The notes: generated by a model not told the origin, from the sequence alone. A DNA stretch of 64,000 nucleotides from PRDV01 sp963710865 (GCA_963710865.1 CAVQBR010000002.1:1488001-1552000), one strand, 5' to 3'; positions 16,956 through 25,847 are shown, counted from the first letter of the stretch. A program made the numbers and translations.

Positions 16956-18941
16956 ATGAATATTCATATAACATTGATGAGACTGTTCTTATTCATCACG
17001 CTGAGCAGCTTATCAGCAATTGCCTCTCCGATGACTTTTAAGGTAACAAATTTGAATGCTTCGGGGCCCGGCAGCTTATCTGCTGCTATTAGTGCGAGCA
17101 ATGGCAATGATCCCGGTTCAGGCCAGCATAATACGATTATATTTACGGTTGCAGGCACTATCTTTATTGCAGCACCAAACCCGAGTCTACCAACGATTAG
17201 TCAGCCAGTACTTATTGATGGTACTACAGCGCCCGGCTGGAGTGCAAATACTAACTTTGCACAACAAGGACCAAACACTGCAAAGTTAACCATTGAGCTT
17301 AAGGGTCCTGGTGCTTTTTATGATCCAACTAATACTCAGCCGCAATATGGCTTAAGGTTTGGTATGGGGTCAGATGGCTCAATTGTACGAGGACTTGTTC
17401 TCAATAATTGGGCAGTGGCTTTTGTTGATGAATTTGGAAACGTTTTAAGAGGAACAGCTATCGAAATAGATAGTTCTAATTGTACCGTAGAAGGCTGTTT
17501 TATAGGATCGGATCCGACGGGAGCGATATCGTTACCCAATATGCAGGCTATTGTTGTTATGGGCAGTGGTGTGCTGATTGGGGGCAGCGCTCCTGCGGCA
17601 CGTAATTTGCTGTCTGGTCAATTCCTCGGTAGTGGTACAGTTGAAATCATTGGATCCAATGCAACGATTATTGGTAATACTCTGGGGCTTAATGCAGCAG
17701 GTGACGCTGCACTGATGGCTGAGGCACGCATTGGATTATACCTCTTTACTACTGGCGCGACCGTTGGTGGCTTGAATTTTAATGATGAGGGTATTAATCA
17801 AGATGGTAATGTTATTTCTGGCTTTAGTGGCGCAAACGTTCTGGTTCGCAGCACAGCTAACAGTCTTATCCAAGGAAATTATATAGGCACCAATGTGACC
17901 GGTAGTTCTGCCGTTGGTCCCAATGGTATGGGCTTCTGGGTTGGGCAGCCTTCTAGCATTGCTACGGCCAGTGGAATTTCAATAGATAGTAATGTCATTT
18001 CTGGGCACAACGGCTATGGCATTCAAATTGGTGAAAATAGCTTTAACTATTTACCTATGGTTGCTGTTCAAATTACAAACAACCTGATCGGTACGGATGC
18101 CACTGGCTCATTTGCAATTCCTAACGGTCTTGATGGTATTTGGCTCAAATTTGCACAAGCTACTTTGATTGGCGGAAATACGATTTCCGGTAACCTCAGA
18201 CATGGCATCCGTTTAGCAAAAACTCAGCTTACCTTTGTAAAAAGTAACTGGATTGGAACTAACAGCAATGGTGATGTACTCGGTAACGGAGGAGATGGGA
18301 TCCAAATCGGAGGTCAGGGAATAGGGGTGCAAGCATTTGGCGATTACATTGGCGGCGCTAAGAACTTCACCGTACCATTTCCATTAAGCGAAGGTAATAT
18401 CATCGCCTTCAACGCTGGTAATGGTATCAAAACCGTATCTTTTGTTCAAGATGAGACGATTATTGGTAACACTATTGTTAGTAATGGGAAGAACGGTATC
18501 TTACTTGGCAAGAATGCCTCCCGTGTGTACATTGGCGGATTTAAGAATGCTGGCAGCTTGCGTATAGTAGGTGACCTTGCAAGTCAAGGAAATGCAGCTC
18601 TTGGACCATTAGGTACGAGTAACCTAGTTGCAGGGAATGGTGAAGATGGTATTAAGATTGTGGGTGCGGAGGATAGTGTCATCCAAGCTAATATTGTTGA
18701 ACTCAATGCTGGCAATGGTATCTCTATAAGTACCTCAACTGGCACCTTGGTAGGTGCTCCAGAACAAGGGACAAGCACAGTCTTGCCACCGTTCTTGGAT
18801 TTTCCTAACGTGTTTGCTAACGTTGTTACTGAGAATAATGGCTTTGGGGTTGTTGTTGATAAGAGTTGTCGTACCGATATTCTTTCGAATGCGATCTTCG
18901 ATAACGCACAAGATGGTATAGAATTAGTAACCAAAAACTAA
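16956..18941 (+). CDS. Secreted right-handed parallel beta-helix protein
   Basis: 661 residues with a signal peptide ending SAIASP. The N-terminus has the usual opening for this class (FKVTNLNASGPGSLSAAISA), followed by HNTIIFTVAGTIFIAAPNPS and the strand-turn block PVLIDGTTAPGWSA. The body is made of repeated IxGNxIGxNxxG rungs (for example NATIIGNTLGLNAAGD, LIQGNYIGTNVTGSS), i.e. PbH1 repeats. Such proteins are usually surface polysaccharide-binding or adhesin proteins. The domain that normally ends them is absent and instead encoded by the next gene, 10 nt downstream. The last ~165 nt of this gene, with that next gene, recur at 13735-14281. Confidence 0.85.
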   Translation: MNIHITLMRLFLFITLSSLSAIASPMTFKVTNLNASGPGSLSAAISASNGNDPGSGQHNTIIFTVAGTIFIAAPNPSLPTISQPVLIDGTTAPGWSANTNFAQQGPNTAKLTIELKGPGAFYDPTNTQPQYGLRFGMGSDGSIVRGLVLNNWAVAFVDEFGNVLRGTAIEIDSSNCTVEGCFIGSDPTGAISLPNMQAIVVMGSGVLIGGSAPAARNLLSGQFLGSGTVEIIGSNATIIGNTLGLNAAGDAALMAEARIGLYLFTTGATVGGLNFNDEGINQDGNVISGFSGANVLVRSTANSLIQGNYIGTNVTGSSAVGPNGMGFWVGQPSSIATASGISIDSNVISGHNGYGIQIGENSFNYLPMVAVQITNNLIGTDATGSFAIPNGLDGIWLKFAQATLIGGNTISGNLRHGIRLAKTQLTFVKSNWIGTNSNGDVLGNGGDGIQIGGQGIGVQAFGDYIGGAKNFTVPFPLSEGNIIAFNAGNGIKTVSFVQDETIIGNTIVSNGKNGILLGKNASRVYIGGFKNAGSLRIVGDLASQGNAALGPLGTSNLVAGNGEDGIKIVGAEDSVIQANIVELNAGNGISISTSTGTLVGAPEQGTSTVLPPFLDFPNVFANVVTENNGFGVVVDKSCRTDILSNAIFDNAQDGIELVTKN

Positions 18942-18951
18942 AAGGAACATG

Positions 18952-19323
18952 ATGAAAGTACAAAACATTCTAGCTGCTTGTCTCTTGCTTGTAGGTTCTG
19001 CCCTGGGCAGCTCCATTCAAGAACCACCAAAGCTTACGAGTGCTACGGTTAAAAACCAGAAAACAGTTGTGAAAGGGCAAATTGAACATGCTCGGAAGAA
19101 TACGACTCTTATTGTGCAGATTTTTAACAATGCGCAAAATAGAGCTCCAATTACCGAAGGGGCGTACCTCTTAGGCCAGCTCACGGTTAAAACGGATAGC
19201 AAAGGGAATGCTTCTTTTTGCGAGAAGTTCCCTTGTACCGCTGTTGGCTCATTTGTGAGTGCTACGGCGACAAGCGAAGACCGGGGTACCTCGGAGTTCA
19301 GTCCTTCGATACCGGTGCAGTAG
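18952..19323 (+). CDS. Secreted single-domain Ig-like protein, copy 2
   Basis: 123 residues, the same family as the gene at 13910. It has a near-identical signal peptide (VQNILAACLLLVGSALGS) and the terminal block FVSATATSEDRGTSEFSPS, closer to the usual TSEFS ending than copy 1. A Cys pair (EKFPCTAV region) is partly different between copies. It starts 10 nt after the beta-helix gene stop, with AAGGA in that gap, so the two are translated together. Inferred to be the separated C-terminal domain of the beta-helix protein. Confidence 0.78.
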   Translation: MKVQNILAACLLLVGSALGSSIQEPPKLTSATVKNQKTVVKGQIEHARKNTTLIVQIFNNAQNRAPITEGAYLLGQLTVKTDSKGNASFCEKFPCTAVGSFVSATATSEDRGTSEFSPSIPVQ

Positions 19324-19333
19324 ACGTGAATCT

Positions 19334-19357
19334 TGGTGGGAGAGAAATCTCCCACCA
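19334..19357 (+). terminator. Hairpin ending the beta-helix cluster
   Basis: 10-bp inverted repeat TGGTGGGAGA / TCTCCCACCA with a GAAA tetraloop, 10 nt after the stop. The T-run is weak, but the stem is strong and it is also positioned to end the minus DUF1328 transcript. Confidence 0.65.
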
Positions 19358-19373
19358 GGTGTATTTGTATATC

Positions 19374-19535
19374 CTATCTGAGCGCTCGACTTAAGAGCGA
19401 GAGGATGAGGAGCGCGACAAAGATTAAGAAGAGGATTTTGGCGAAAAACGCCAAGTCGGCTGAAAGCCCAAAAAATCCTAAAGCTCCTGCGATTATCGCT
19501 AAAACGAATAAGACTACTACCCAATTAATTAACAT
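19374..19535 (-). CDS. DUF1328/YtjA-family small membrane protein
   Basis: 53 residues from the ATG at 19533-19535, which has a full AAGGAGGT ribosome site; a longer frame has none. Two hydrophobic helices (NWVVVLFVLAIIAGALGFFG and AKILFLIFVALLILSLL) with the GLSADLAFFAKILF turn match the DUF1328 family (E. coli YtjA), inner-membrane proteins of unknown function often induced by stress. It is a lone gene between two plus-strand units. Confidence 0.85.
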   Translation of the reverse strand: MLINWVVVLFVLAIIAGALGFFGLSADLAFFAKILFLIFVALLILSLLSRALR

Positions 19536-19822
19536 GATGACCTCCTTGTAGGTTATAATTTGAGGATACCAAGAAGAGGGCATCAAAGTAAAGAATTTTG
19601 TTTCATATGCAATAAAAAATTCATAATTATTTTCAAAAAGAGCGAAGCAAGTGAAGGGTGTTTTTCCGTGGGCTTGCGCTTTGATCGTTCCATATGCGTT
19701 GCTCGGGTGTCATACATCAGCTTTCTGGTAAAAAGCTTGCCTTTGAATCTTTCAGTAGGGTACCCTGGTGTAGGTCCCCAACTCGGACACTGAAATATAA
19801 CATCGATACGAAAGACAACCCC

Positions 19823-20413
19823 ATGTTTAAGACTGATCGTAAACCTCAATTTCCCGTAGATCCTCTGATCTTGAATCGTTGGTCTTCGCGTGCTCTGTCT
19901 TCAGAGCCTTTGAGTCATGAAGAACTTATGAGTCTCTTTGAGGCCGCTCGGTGGGCAGAGAATTCTTTTAACAATCAGCCGTGGCGTTTTATCTATGCAC
20001 GAAGAGATACTCCTGCCTGGCCAAAACTGCTGGGGCTACTTAACCCAGGTAATGCCCTCTGGGCTCAAAATGGTAGTGTTTTGATGGTAGTGATTTCAAA
20101 AAAGACCTTTGACTACGATGGCAGGCCAAGTATAACACATACATTTGATGCCGGGGCAGCAGCCCAGAATATGGCTTTGCAAGGTGCGAGTATGGACATT
20201 GTCGTACATGGCATGGAGGGATTCGATTATGAACGGGCTCGTACGGAGCTACACATTCCTGATGAATACAGAGTTGAAGCTATGTTTGCCGTAGGGAAGG
20301 TTGGTTCGAAGGAAGCCTTGCCAGAAAAGTATCGAGAACGGGAAGTTCCCTCAGGGCGTAAACCATTTTCAGAGTTCGTATTTGAAGGGAGCTTTCCCAA
20401 AGTTACGTCGTAA
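19823..20413 (+). CDS. Nitroreductase-family FMN oxidoreductase
   Basis: 196 residues from the ATG at 19823 (MFKTDRKPQFPVDP). The upstream in-frame 43 codons look non-coding and the family starts about here. Nitroreductase signatures: NRWSSRALSSEPLSHEELMS with the FMN-binding RxSxR near residue 20, AARWAENSFNNQPWRFIYAR near residue 45, and DAGAAAQNMALQGASM for the dimer and cofactor loop. It uses NAD(P)H and FMN to reduce nitro compounds or quinones in the cytoplasm. The 19536-19822 gap holds nothing else clear. It converges on and overlaps the next minus gene by 11 nt. Confidence 0.88.
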   Translation: MFKTDRKPQFPVDPLILNRWSSRALSSEPLSHEELMSLFEAARWAENSFNNQPWRFIYARRDTPAWPKLLGLLNPGNALWAQNGSVLMVVISKKTFDYDGRPSITHTFDAGAAAQNMALQGASMDIVVHGMEGFDYERARTELHIPDEYRVEAMFAVGKVGSKEALPEKYREREVPSGRKPFSEFVFEGSFPKVTS

Positions 20414-21614
20414 GGAGTGCAAGCCGCTTTGAGTGGGGTGCAATCTGCTGAACCAGTGTAATGGCGGAGACGAGTGCGCTCTCATGTGAATCGATTCCAC
20501 CTGTATAAATTCCTGCAAGCCAGAGGTTGTGTATTCCTTGGAGCTTGCTAAGCGCTGATTGCGCTCTAAAATAACTGATAGTTGCCTTAGCATGCTGATA
20601 GTACCTGACAGCATAGGATGGTTCTGGAAGAGGATATCCTGGCTTAATCCAGCTACGAAAGAGGTGGGATTTCCAGGGTTTATAGACTGTCATGTACGAG
20701 TCATTCCCATCATAGCGTATATTGGCTATCGACCAGTCCCGTCTGTTAGGAGGCATAAAACTGATATCGTCGTGTATAGCTATTGTAGTGTCGATATATT
20801 CAATTTGTGAGAGATGCTCCTTCATCTCTGTAGGTAGTTCCTGAAGAAGCCGAAGAGCGCTGCATGCATTTGTAGCGATAATAAGCCCGTCGACTAATTC
20901 TGTGCCCGAACTATGGTGTATGTGGTAAGTAGAACCGTCTTTAGTTATCTTTTCAACAGGTGTGGCTTTATGAATAAGCGCTGTGCGTAATTCCTTTGCA
21001 AGGGCAGTTATATATGAAGACGTTCCTTGAGGTATGTCATACCAGTAACTCGCATTTATGCCTGAAGGAGTGTTCTCGATCGACCAGGTAAGAAGATCAT
21101 AGGCTGCAAAGGCTCCTATATCAGAGATACTGAACCCCCAGCCTCCCGCGTAAAATGGATAGAGGAATTCTTCTTTAAAGAACCTCGTGACAAGGGTACT
21201 GTCAGCATATTCTTTCAACGTGCAGTCTCTTATTTCTTGAGAAACGATCGATTTCCCCTTTGCAAGTAGGTACCGAAATTGTGCTAATACCCAGAGAGCT
21301 GAGGGACCACAATCGTTCAATGAATGGGGCGGGAGTCTATAAAGACCGCCTGTTTTTGTGTTATGTAGGGTATAGGTAAGGGGGTAGGATTCTAAGGTGA
21401 CGTTAAGAATCTTGAGCAATCGAAGAAAAAACGGAAATGAAGGTGCTGAAAAAAACTCGAACCCACACTCAATGGGACCATTTTTATGGTACAGCGTATC
21501 TACGTGGCCACCAAGCTGATCATGCCGCTCAAAGAGTACTATCTCATGATCCTGCTCAAGAAGCCAAGCTGCAGTAAGACCGGCAGTTCCCCCTCCAATA
21601 ATTCCTATTTTCAT
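20403..21614 (-). CDS. FAD-dependent oxidoreductase (NAD(P)-binding Rossmann, amine-oxidase type)
   Basis: 403 residues. The start is at the ATG at 21612-21614, with GAGGAG upstream, directly before the dinucleotide-binding fold MKIGIIGGGTAGLTAAWLLE; 29 upstream codons are rejected. Features: GxGxxG near residue 7, an acidic residue at the end of strand 2 (VLFERHDQLGGHVDT), the FAD-family RxGG-type block, and a C-terminal NLWLAGIYTGGIDSHESAL matching the FAD-binding ATG/GIDS end motif. This is the pattern of the NAD(P)-binding protein family COG2907 related to amine oxidases and desaturases. The substrate is unknown. Confidence 0.85.
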   Translation of the reverse strand: MKIGIIGGGTAGLTAAWLLEQDHEIVLFERHDQLGGHVDTLYHKNGPIECGFEFFSAPSFPFFLRLLKILNVTLESYPLTYTLHNTKTGGLYRLPPHSLNDCGPSALWVLAQFRYLLAKGKSIVSQEIRDCTLKEYADSTLVTRFFKEEFLYPFYAGGWGFSISDIGAFAAYDLLTWSIENTPSGINASYWYDIPQGTSSYITALAKELRTALIHKATPVEKITKDGSTYHIHHSSGTELVDGLIIATNACSALRLLQELPTEMKEHLSQIEYIDTTIAIHDDISFMPPNRRDWSIANIRYDGNDSYMTVYKPWKSHLFRSWIKPGYPLPEPSYAVRYYQHAKATISYFRAQSALSKLQGIHNLWLAGIYTGGIDSHESALVSAITLVQQIAPHSKRLALLTT

Positions 21615-21707
21615 ACAGATCTCCTCTTTTTTAAAGTAGCAGAGGTCGCGTTCAGAAAGAAAGGGTTTGTAGGTCGAGCGAGGATGCAAGAGGAGGGACA
21701 AAAAAAT

Positions 21708-21733
21708 ACGGCCTCGATATTCATCGAGGCCGT
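21708..21733 (-). terminator. Rho-independent terminator of the exported AAA+ gene
   Basis: Perfect 11-bp stem ACGGCCTCGAT / ATCGAGGCCGT, 4-nt loop, followed on minus by ATTTTTTTG. It lies 19 nt after the AAA+ gene stop. Confidence 0.9.
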
Positions 21734-21751
21734 TGTCAGTTACGTAAGTTC

Positions 21752-24079
21752 TTATGAAACTGGAGTTGTATGCTTAATAAAACCCGACTTGTTCCAGCCA
21801 AATCTGAAGACTTCTCCTGCAAGTGCTGTGCATAGTCCATACCAAAAGGCCCCTCCAGCCGTTTTGAGTTGTGATTTGAGCCACAGCTTATAACTCTTGG
21901 TATGTTTATTTGCCGGATCCTTCTCCCATTCCTTAAGTGTGATTGTACTACTTAAGTCGTGTTGATGTTGGCATTGCGAGTACAAATGCTGCTCGAGTGG
22001 GCTGTATTTATACACATCTAGTGCATGGAATACTGGTATAAAGGGGAGGGAAGCCGCATGCGCCAAATTGCTTGCAAGAGATCGATTGGTAAAATCGAAC
22101 TGGTTTACTCTGAAAAGCAGTGAGACGTCTTTTTCGACAGGCAATCCACGTTTATAATAGGCTACTGCATTGTTAACAACCTTTTTGATTCTATCGCCAC
22201 TAAATCCGTCGGTTGCTGTAAGAAGGAGCGTCAGAAACTCTGACGAGACACTACCTGGTGTTTCTGTATCTATTTCGATACCCCTTTGCTTAAAATAATA
22301 ACGGAAAATTCGTTCCCGTGCACCATAATCTGGCAATGGCACCTCTATGCGCTCAAAACGTCGGAGAATTGCCGAATCCATATTCTCGGGATAATTAGTT
22401 GTGCACATAAAATATAATTTGTCATTATGTCTTTGTTGATCCAGATGACTAATCATAACTTTTATTGCACGATTATCTTCTTGTGTACTGTTATGTGGTT
22501 CAAGACGTGATGTTGTACCATCTACTTCATCAATGAGAACTACCACTCGTTTGCCGGTCGTTTTGATTAGTTCAAGTGCTGTGTTAATGAGCTCATCCAT
22601 GAGCTTTTTAGCTGAACCTTGATAGGCTGTTCTAAAGGCACCGCCGCTAATATAGAGGATAAGGCATCCTGCTTCACGTGCAAGTAGTTGGCAGAGTTGC
22701 GTTTTTCCTGTTCCTGGAGGACCTTCAAACAAGAGGGCGTTTGAGAACTCGAGTTCTCGGTCGAGCTCTGTATCTTGAGATTTCAACTGCTCACGCACGA
22801 GGAGGATATGATTAGGAACTTTGCCCAAAAACATTTCGAGCGATGGGAACTCATCAAGAGGAATAGATGCATCAGGAGCCACATAATTTGGCTTTGCTGA
22901 TTTCTCATCGGCATCACTCTTTTGGGGCCTTGAGATAGACTTTAAAGACTCAGGAGTAAGCTCTGGTTTTTTTACTTTTTGTGAGCGTGCTTGTGTCGTC
23001 AGCATGAGATATTCTTCACATATCTGGATGAGACTTTGAATTTCCGGTTCATCTCTTCTATCAATATTTTGAGGATCGAGAGCGACCAAGCGAATTGTAC
23101 CATTAATTTTTTGAGCGATACAAGTCATCCAAGATCCAGCAAATGATATGAATAGAATTGGCTTGCGCAAGGACTTTTCAAGATCTTCAAGAAAGTGATA
23201 AATTTGCGTCGTATTAACTATGTCTAGATTGCTATCTGCTTCAGCAGGATATTCGAAGCATCGAAATGCTGCCAGAGAAAACGTTTTTTGTAACTCTGAT
23301 TGACGATTAACAAGCTGGTACTCGATTACAGAAAAATCTTGTGGTGTAAGATGTTTTAGATCAAAGAGTTTCGGATTTTCGCTCGCTGAAAGGCTTATAG
23401 TTTTCAGTGTCGGAAATACGGTATCAAATGCGTCATCTATACCAGGTAGATTTAATCTTTTTGCTTGCTCGCTAAATACACGACGAAGTTCTTCACGATC
23501 AAATGTAAAGTCTTCGCCAGTATGATCAATAAGGTTTGCAACAACTGCTGGAATGACTGCCAGAAAATCGTCAGTTGATTTCCATTGATCATCAGGCAGA
23601 GTATCAAAAGAAATGCATGCATTATCTAGTGCCAAGCGACTAAATCGTTGGATTGAATTGTCGAGTTTATTAAGCGGTATGCGTTTGCCACCTGCGAGTT
23701 CGCAGAGCAATACATCAATGAAATATGTTTGTATGCGAAATTTGAGAATCGAGGAAGGCCAGAGGGCTCCCTCATGATCAAAGTAGTTTGTGTGAGAAGA
23801 TTGAAACGGTGGTGGTGTTCCAGAAGGATTCGCTTTGACATGCTCGAGAAGATTTGCAGCCTGGGCTATGGCGTAGTAGCCGGAATTGGATTTGCCCGAA
23901 ATTGGTTGTTGTACTTGATATTGTACAAACTCGACCCGTGGAGCAGGTTTTATATATTCTTGATCCAGATCTGAATCTATCCACCCGAGCTCTTGCTCAG
24001 GGTTGACTTGTTTGGGATCCTTGGCCCAAGCAGCTGGGCAACTGGCCAGTGCAATGAGCAGAAAATAAGTGTATTTCAT
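21752..24079 (-). CDS. AAA+ ATPase carrying a Sec signal peptide
   Basis: 775 residues. A clear signal peptide with cleavage after AWA (MKYTYFLLIALASCPAAWA-KD) precedes a mixed N-terminal region and an AAA+ module at about 420-640. The module has Walker A EGPPGTGKTQ, Walker B VVVLIDEVDG, sensor-1 region MCTTNYPENMDSA, and arginine-finger ILRRFERIEVPLPD, of the FtsH/katanin-like subtype; all catalytic residues are intact. The N-terminal stretch KSNSGYYAIAQAANLLE resembles the start of a papain-like peptidase with Ser in place of Cys, at low confidence. A C-terminal Gly/aromatic segment (GGAFWYGLCTALAGEVF) may be membrane-associated. ATP is not available in the periplasm, so delivery into the host or use of a host nucleotide pool is an inference. 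Confidence 0.82.
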   Translation of the reverse strand: MKYTYFLLIALASCPAAWAKDPKQVNPEQELGWIDSDLDQEYIKPAPRVEFVQYQVQQPISGKSNSGYYAIAQAANLLEHVKANPSGTPPPFQSSHTNYFDHEGALWPSSILKFRIQTYFIDVLLCELAGGKRIPLNKLDNSIQRFSRLALDNACISFDTLPDDQWKSTDDFLAVIPAVVANLIDHTGEDFTFDREELRRVFSEQAKRLNLPGIDDAFDTVFPTLKTISLSASENPKLFDLKHLTPQDFSVIEYQLVNRQSELQKTFSLAAFRCFEYPAEADSNLDIVNTTQIYHFLEDLEKSLRKPILFISFAGSWMTCIAQKINGTIRLVALDPQNIDRRDEPEIQSLIQICEEYLMLTTQARSQKVKKPELTPESLKSISRPQKSDADEKSAKPNYVAPDASIPLDEFPSLEMFLGKVPNHILLVREQLKSQDTELDRELEFSNALLFEGPPGTGKTQLCQLLAREAGCLILYISGGAFRTAYQGSAKKLMDELINTALELIKTTGKRVVVLIDEVDGTTSRLEPHNSTQEDNRAIKVMISHLDQQRHNDKLYFMCTTNYPENMDSAILRRFERIEVPLPDYGARERIFRYYFKQRGIEIDTETPGSVSSEFLTLLLTATDGFSGDRIKKVVNNAVAYYKRGLPVEKDVSLLFRVNQFDFTNRSLASNLAHAASLPFIPVFHALDVYKYSPLEQHLYSQCQHQHDLSSTITLKEWEKDPANKHTKSYKLWLKSQLKTAGGAFWYGLCTALAGEVFRFGWNKSGFIKHTTPVS

Positions 24080-24300
24080 AGCGAAGTCCTCTTTTATGTT
24101 TGAGTGAAACTTTCTTTCTCTAGCTTACTAGTGACTCCCTTTTACCAATCTATTTTAGCACAGTTGAATATTTTGAAAAGCGCTTCATTACAAGGGATGT
24201 TTTGAAAGAAGTTGCATGCTTTATCAGGCGAGAAACAGTGAGCGGTAGGGCCTTCATTGGTAAGCGATTTTTTGGAGCGCAGAAGATTTTTGATAATCCA

Positions 24301-24330
24301 TTGACTTTGAATAAACCGGGATGGTATAAA
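24301..24330 (+). promoter_or_regulatory. Sigma70-type promoter of the ADP-ribosylglycohydrolase-like gene
   Basis: TTGACT, 18-nt spacer, TATAAA, about 40 nt upstream of the start codon with AAAGGAG in between. The rest of 24080-24300 shows nothing. Confidence 0.65.
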
Positions 24331-24370
24331 ACAAGTAAAATTCGTATGCTTTACCAAAAAAGGAGTATCT

Positions 24371-25744
24371 ATGTTTAAGCGTTGTTTGTTAGTATCGTTA
24401 ACTGCGTTAAGCGCTCAGCAGCTTGCCGCATATTCTGTGCAAGATCGTATTATGGGGGCATTATTGGGATCGATTGTGGGTGATGCCTTAGCTCGCCCAA
24501 CCGACTTAGATACCACCTATGAAATCCAAGCGATTTACCCTGGAGGGTTAACTACTTTTAAAAATTTTACCCCTATTGATTGGGTAACCGGCTCCTCTGG
24601 CACCAGGCTAGCGGCGTCTACTTCAAATACTGTTCTGGCATCTCTTGTGATGGATGCATGCGCTGAAGGAAGGCGATTAAATAAATCTAAAGAAGCAATT
24701 GCCGATACGATTGCACGCCAACTAGTAGATATGTTTGGTCCACATGCTAAAAAACTTGATCCTCTTTTTGATGCTCGGGGATATACTACCCGGCAGATTG
24801 AAACTTGTCAGCTTCTGTCAACGCTTCTTGGGCATAGCTCTGATGAGCTCTGGTGGAACCATCAGCCGCTCGACGCTGACAGTAAGTTCTATCAGGATAT
24901 CGCTGGGGAAAGTGATTCCGGGGCTTTAATGAGAGCATGGCCTTTTGGTGTTGTGTTTTCAGATAATCTCAAGATGGCTAAGGAAGGTGCGGACTTGGTG
25001 ACAATGATTACCCACCGACATCCAGCAGCTCGAGCAGCAGCGGCTGCTATGGCTACAGGTGTTGCGTATGCTCTTCAAAACTCGCCGGTGGAAGATATTC
25101 TTAATAACATGATACGAGCAGCGGAAAGCTATGAGTCGAAAGAACGGCTGTACAAACCTGGTGTAAAAAAGATCCGCACGCGTAAAGGGTATACATCAGA
25201 AGCTATCAGTGCCGGACGAATGTTTACGAGTGACATAATTCGCTATGCTGCGATGAAAGCAAAAGAGGGTCTCACTCCTCTTGAAATTCTTGGAGACACC
25301 AATAAGCGACAAGATAATCATCGTTCATATCGAGGATATTTACTTGCATCAGAAGCTGATGAAGCGGTAGCTGCTGCAGTATATATATTTGTGCGCCATC
25401 CTAATGATCTGAAAGCTGCACTTTCCGAAGCAGTTAATATGCCTGGAAGAAGTGCAATTGTAGCATCTTTAGTAGGAGCCTTGGTGGGAGCTCGAACAGG
25501 TATGAGCCAAGTTGCAACCGACTATGCTTATGAATTAACTGTTTTAGAAAAGGGACTTATTCCTGATTCAAGCGAACTTGCGCAGATTATTCATAATACT
25601 CCGGTATCAGAGCTCGCTACACCTTCTACAGAAGTTATCATGCCAAGGACTTCGTATGCTAAGTGGATACTGGCTGCTGGTATTGTCGCAGTCGCAGGAT
25701 GGTATCTCTATAAAAAGTTCTTTACTACTCAGAAAACGGTATAA
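24371..25744 (+). CDS. Secreted, C-terminally anchored ADP-ribosylglycohydrolase-fold protein lacking metal ligands
   Basis: 457 residues. It has a signal peptide (MFKRCLLVSLTALSAQQLAA), the ARH/DraG family opening DRIMGALLGSIVGDALARP, the helix carrying the first metal motif, the GALMRAWPFGVVF block, THRHPAARAAAAAMATG, and a C-terminal membrane helix (WILAAGIVAVAGWYLYKKFF). Family enzymes remove ADP-ribose from proteins using two Mg ions held by TDDT and DTDT-type motifs. Here the first is STSNT and the second GRSA within NMPGRSAIVASLVGALVGAR, so all four Asp ligands are gone. Catalysis is therefore unlikely; binding to ADP-ribosylated host targets is inferred. The protein would face outward, held by its tail. 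It has its own promoter and terminator. Confidence 0.85.
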   Translation: MFKRCLLVSLTALSAQQLAAYSVQDRIMGALLGSIVGDALARPTDLDTTYEIQAIYPGGLTTFKNFTPIDWVTGSSGTRLAASTSNTVLASLVMDACAEGRRLNKSKEAIADTIARQLVDMFGPHAKKLDPLFDARGYTTRQIETCQLLSTLLGHSSDELWWNHQPLDADSKFYQDIAGESDSGALMRAWPFGVVFSDNLKMAKEGADLVTMITHRHPAARAAAAAMATGVAYALQNSPVEDILNNMIRAAESYESKERLYKPGVKKIRTRKGYTSEAISAGRMFTSDIIRYAAMKAKEGLTPLEILGDTNKRQDNHRSYRGYLLASEADEAVAAAVYIFVRHPNDLKAALSEAVNMPGRSAIVASLVGALVGARTGMSQVATDYAYELTVLEKGLIPDSSELAQIIHNTPVSELATPSTEVIMPRTSYAKWILAAGIVAVAGWYLYKKFFTTQKTV

Positions 25745-25750
25745 AACAGA

Positions 25751-25776
25751 TGAGCCCGGGTAAACTCCCGGGCTCA
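25751..25776 (+). terminator. Rho-independent terminator
   Basis: 10-bp stem TGAGCCCGGG / CCCGGGCTCA with a 6-nt loop, followed by TTTCATATTTTT, 6 nt after the ADP-ribosylglycohydrolase-like gene. Confidence 0.92.
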
Positions 25777-25847
25777 TTTCATATTTTTCGGTAACTAGTG
25801 CTCTGCATGTATGATCTTCGCTAGACTGAGATTAAAAGGAGTCGCGA

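Noticed and set aside
18584..18934. Minus-strand frame of 116 codons inside the beta-helix gene
   Set aside because: Complement of repetitive beta-helix coding sequence; no start site or family.
24142..24357. Minus-strand frame of 71 codons upstream of the ADP-ribosylglycohydrolase-like gene
   Set aside because: Runs antisense over a good promoter (24301-24330), with no ribosome site and a mostly random-looking product.
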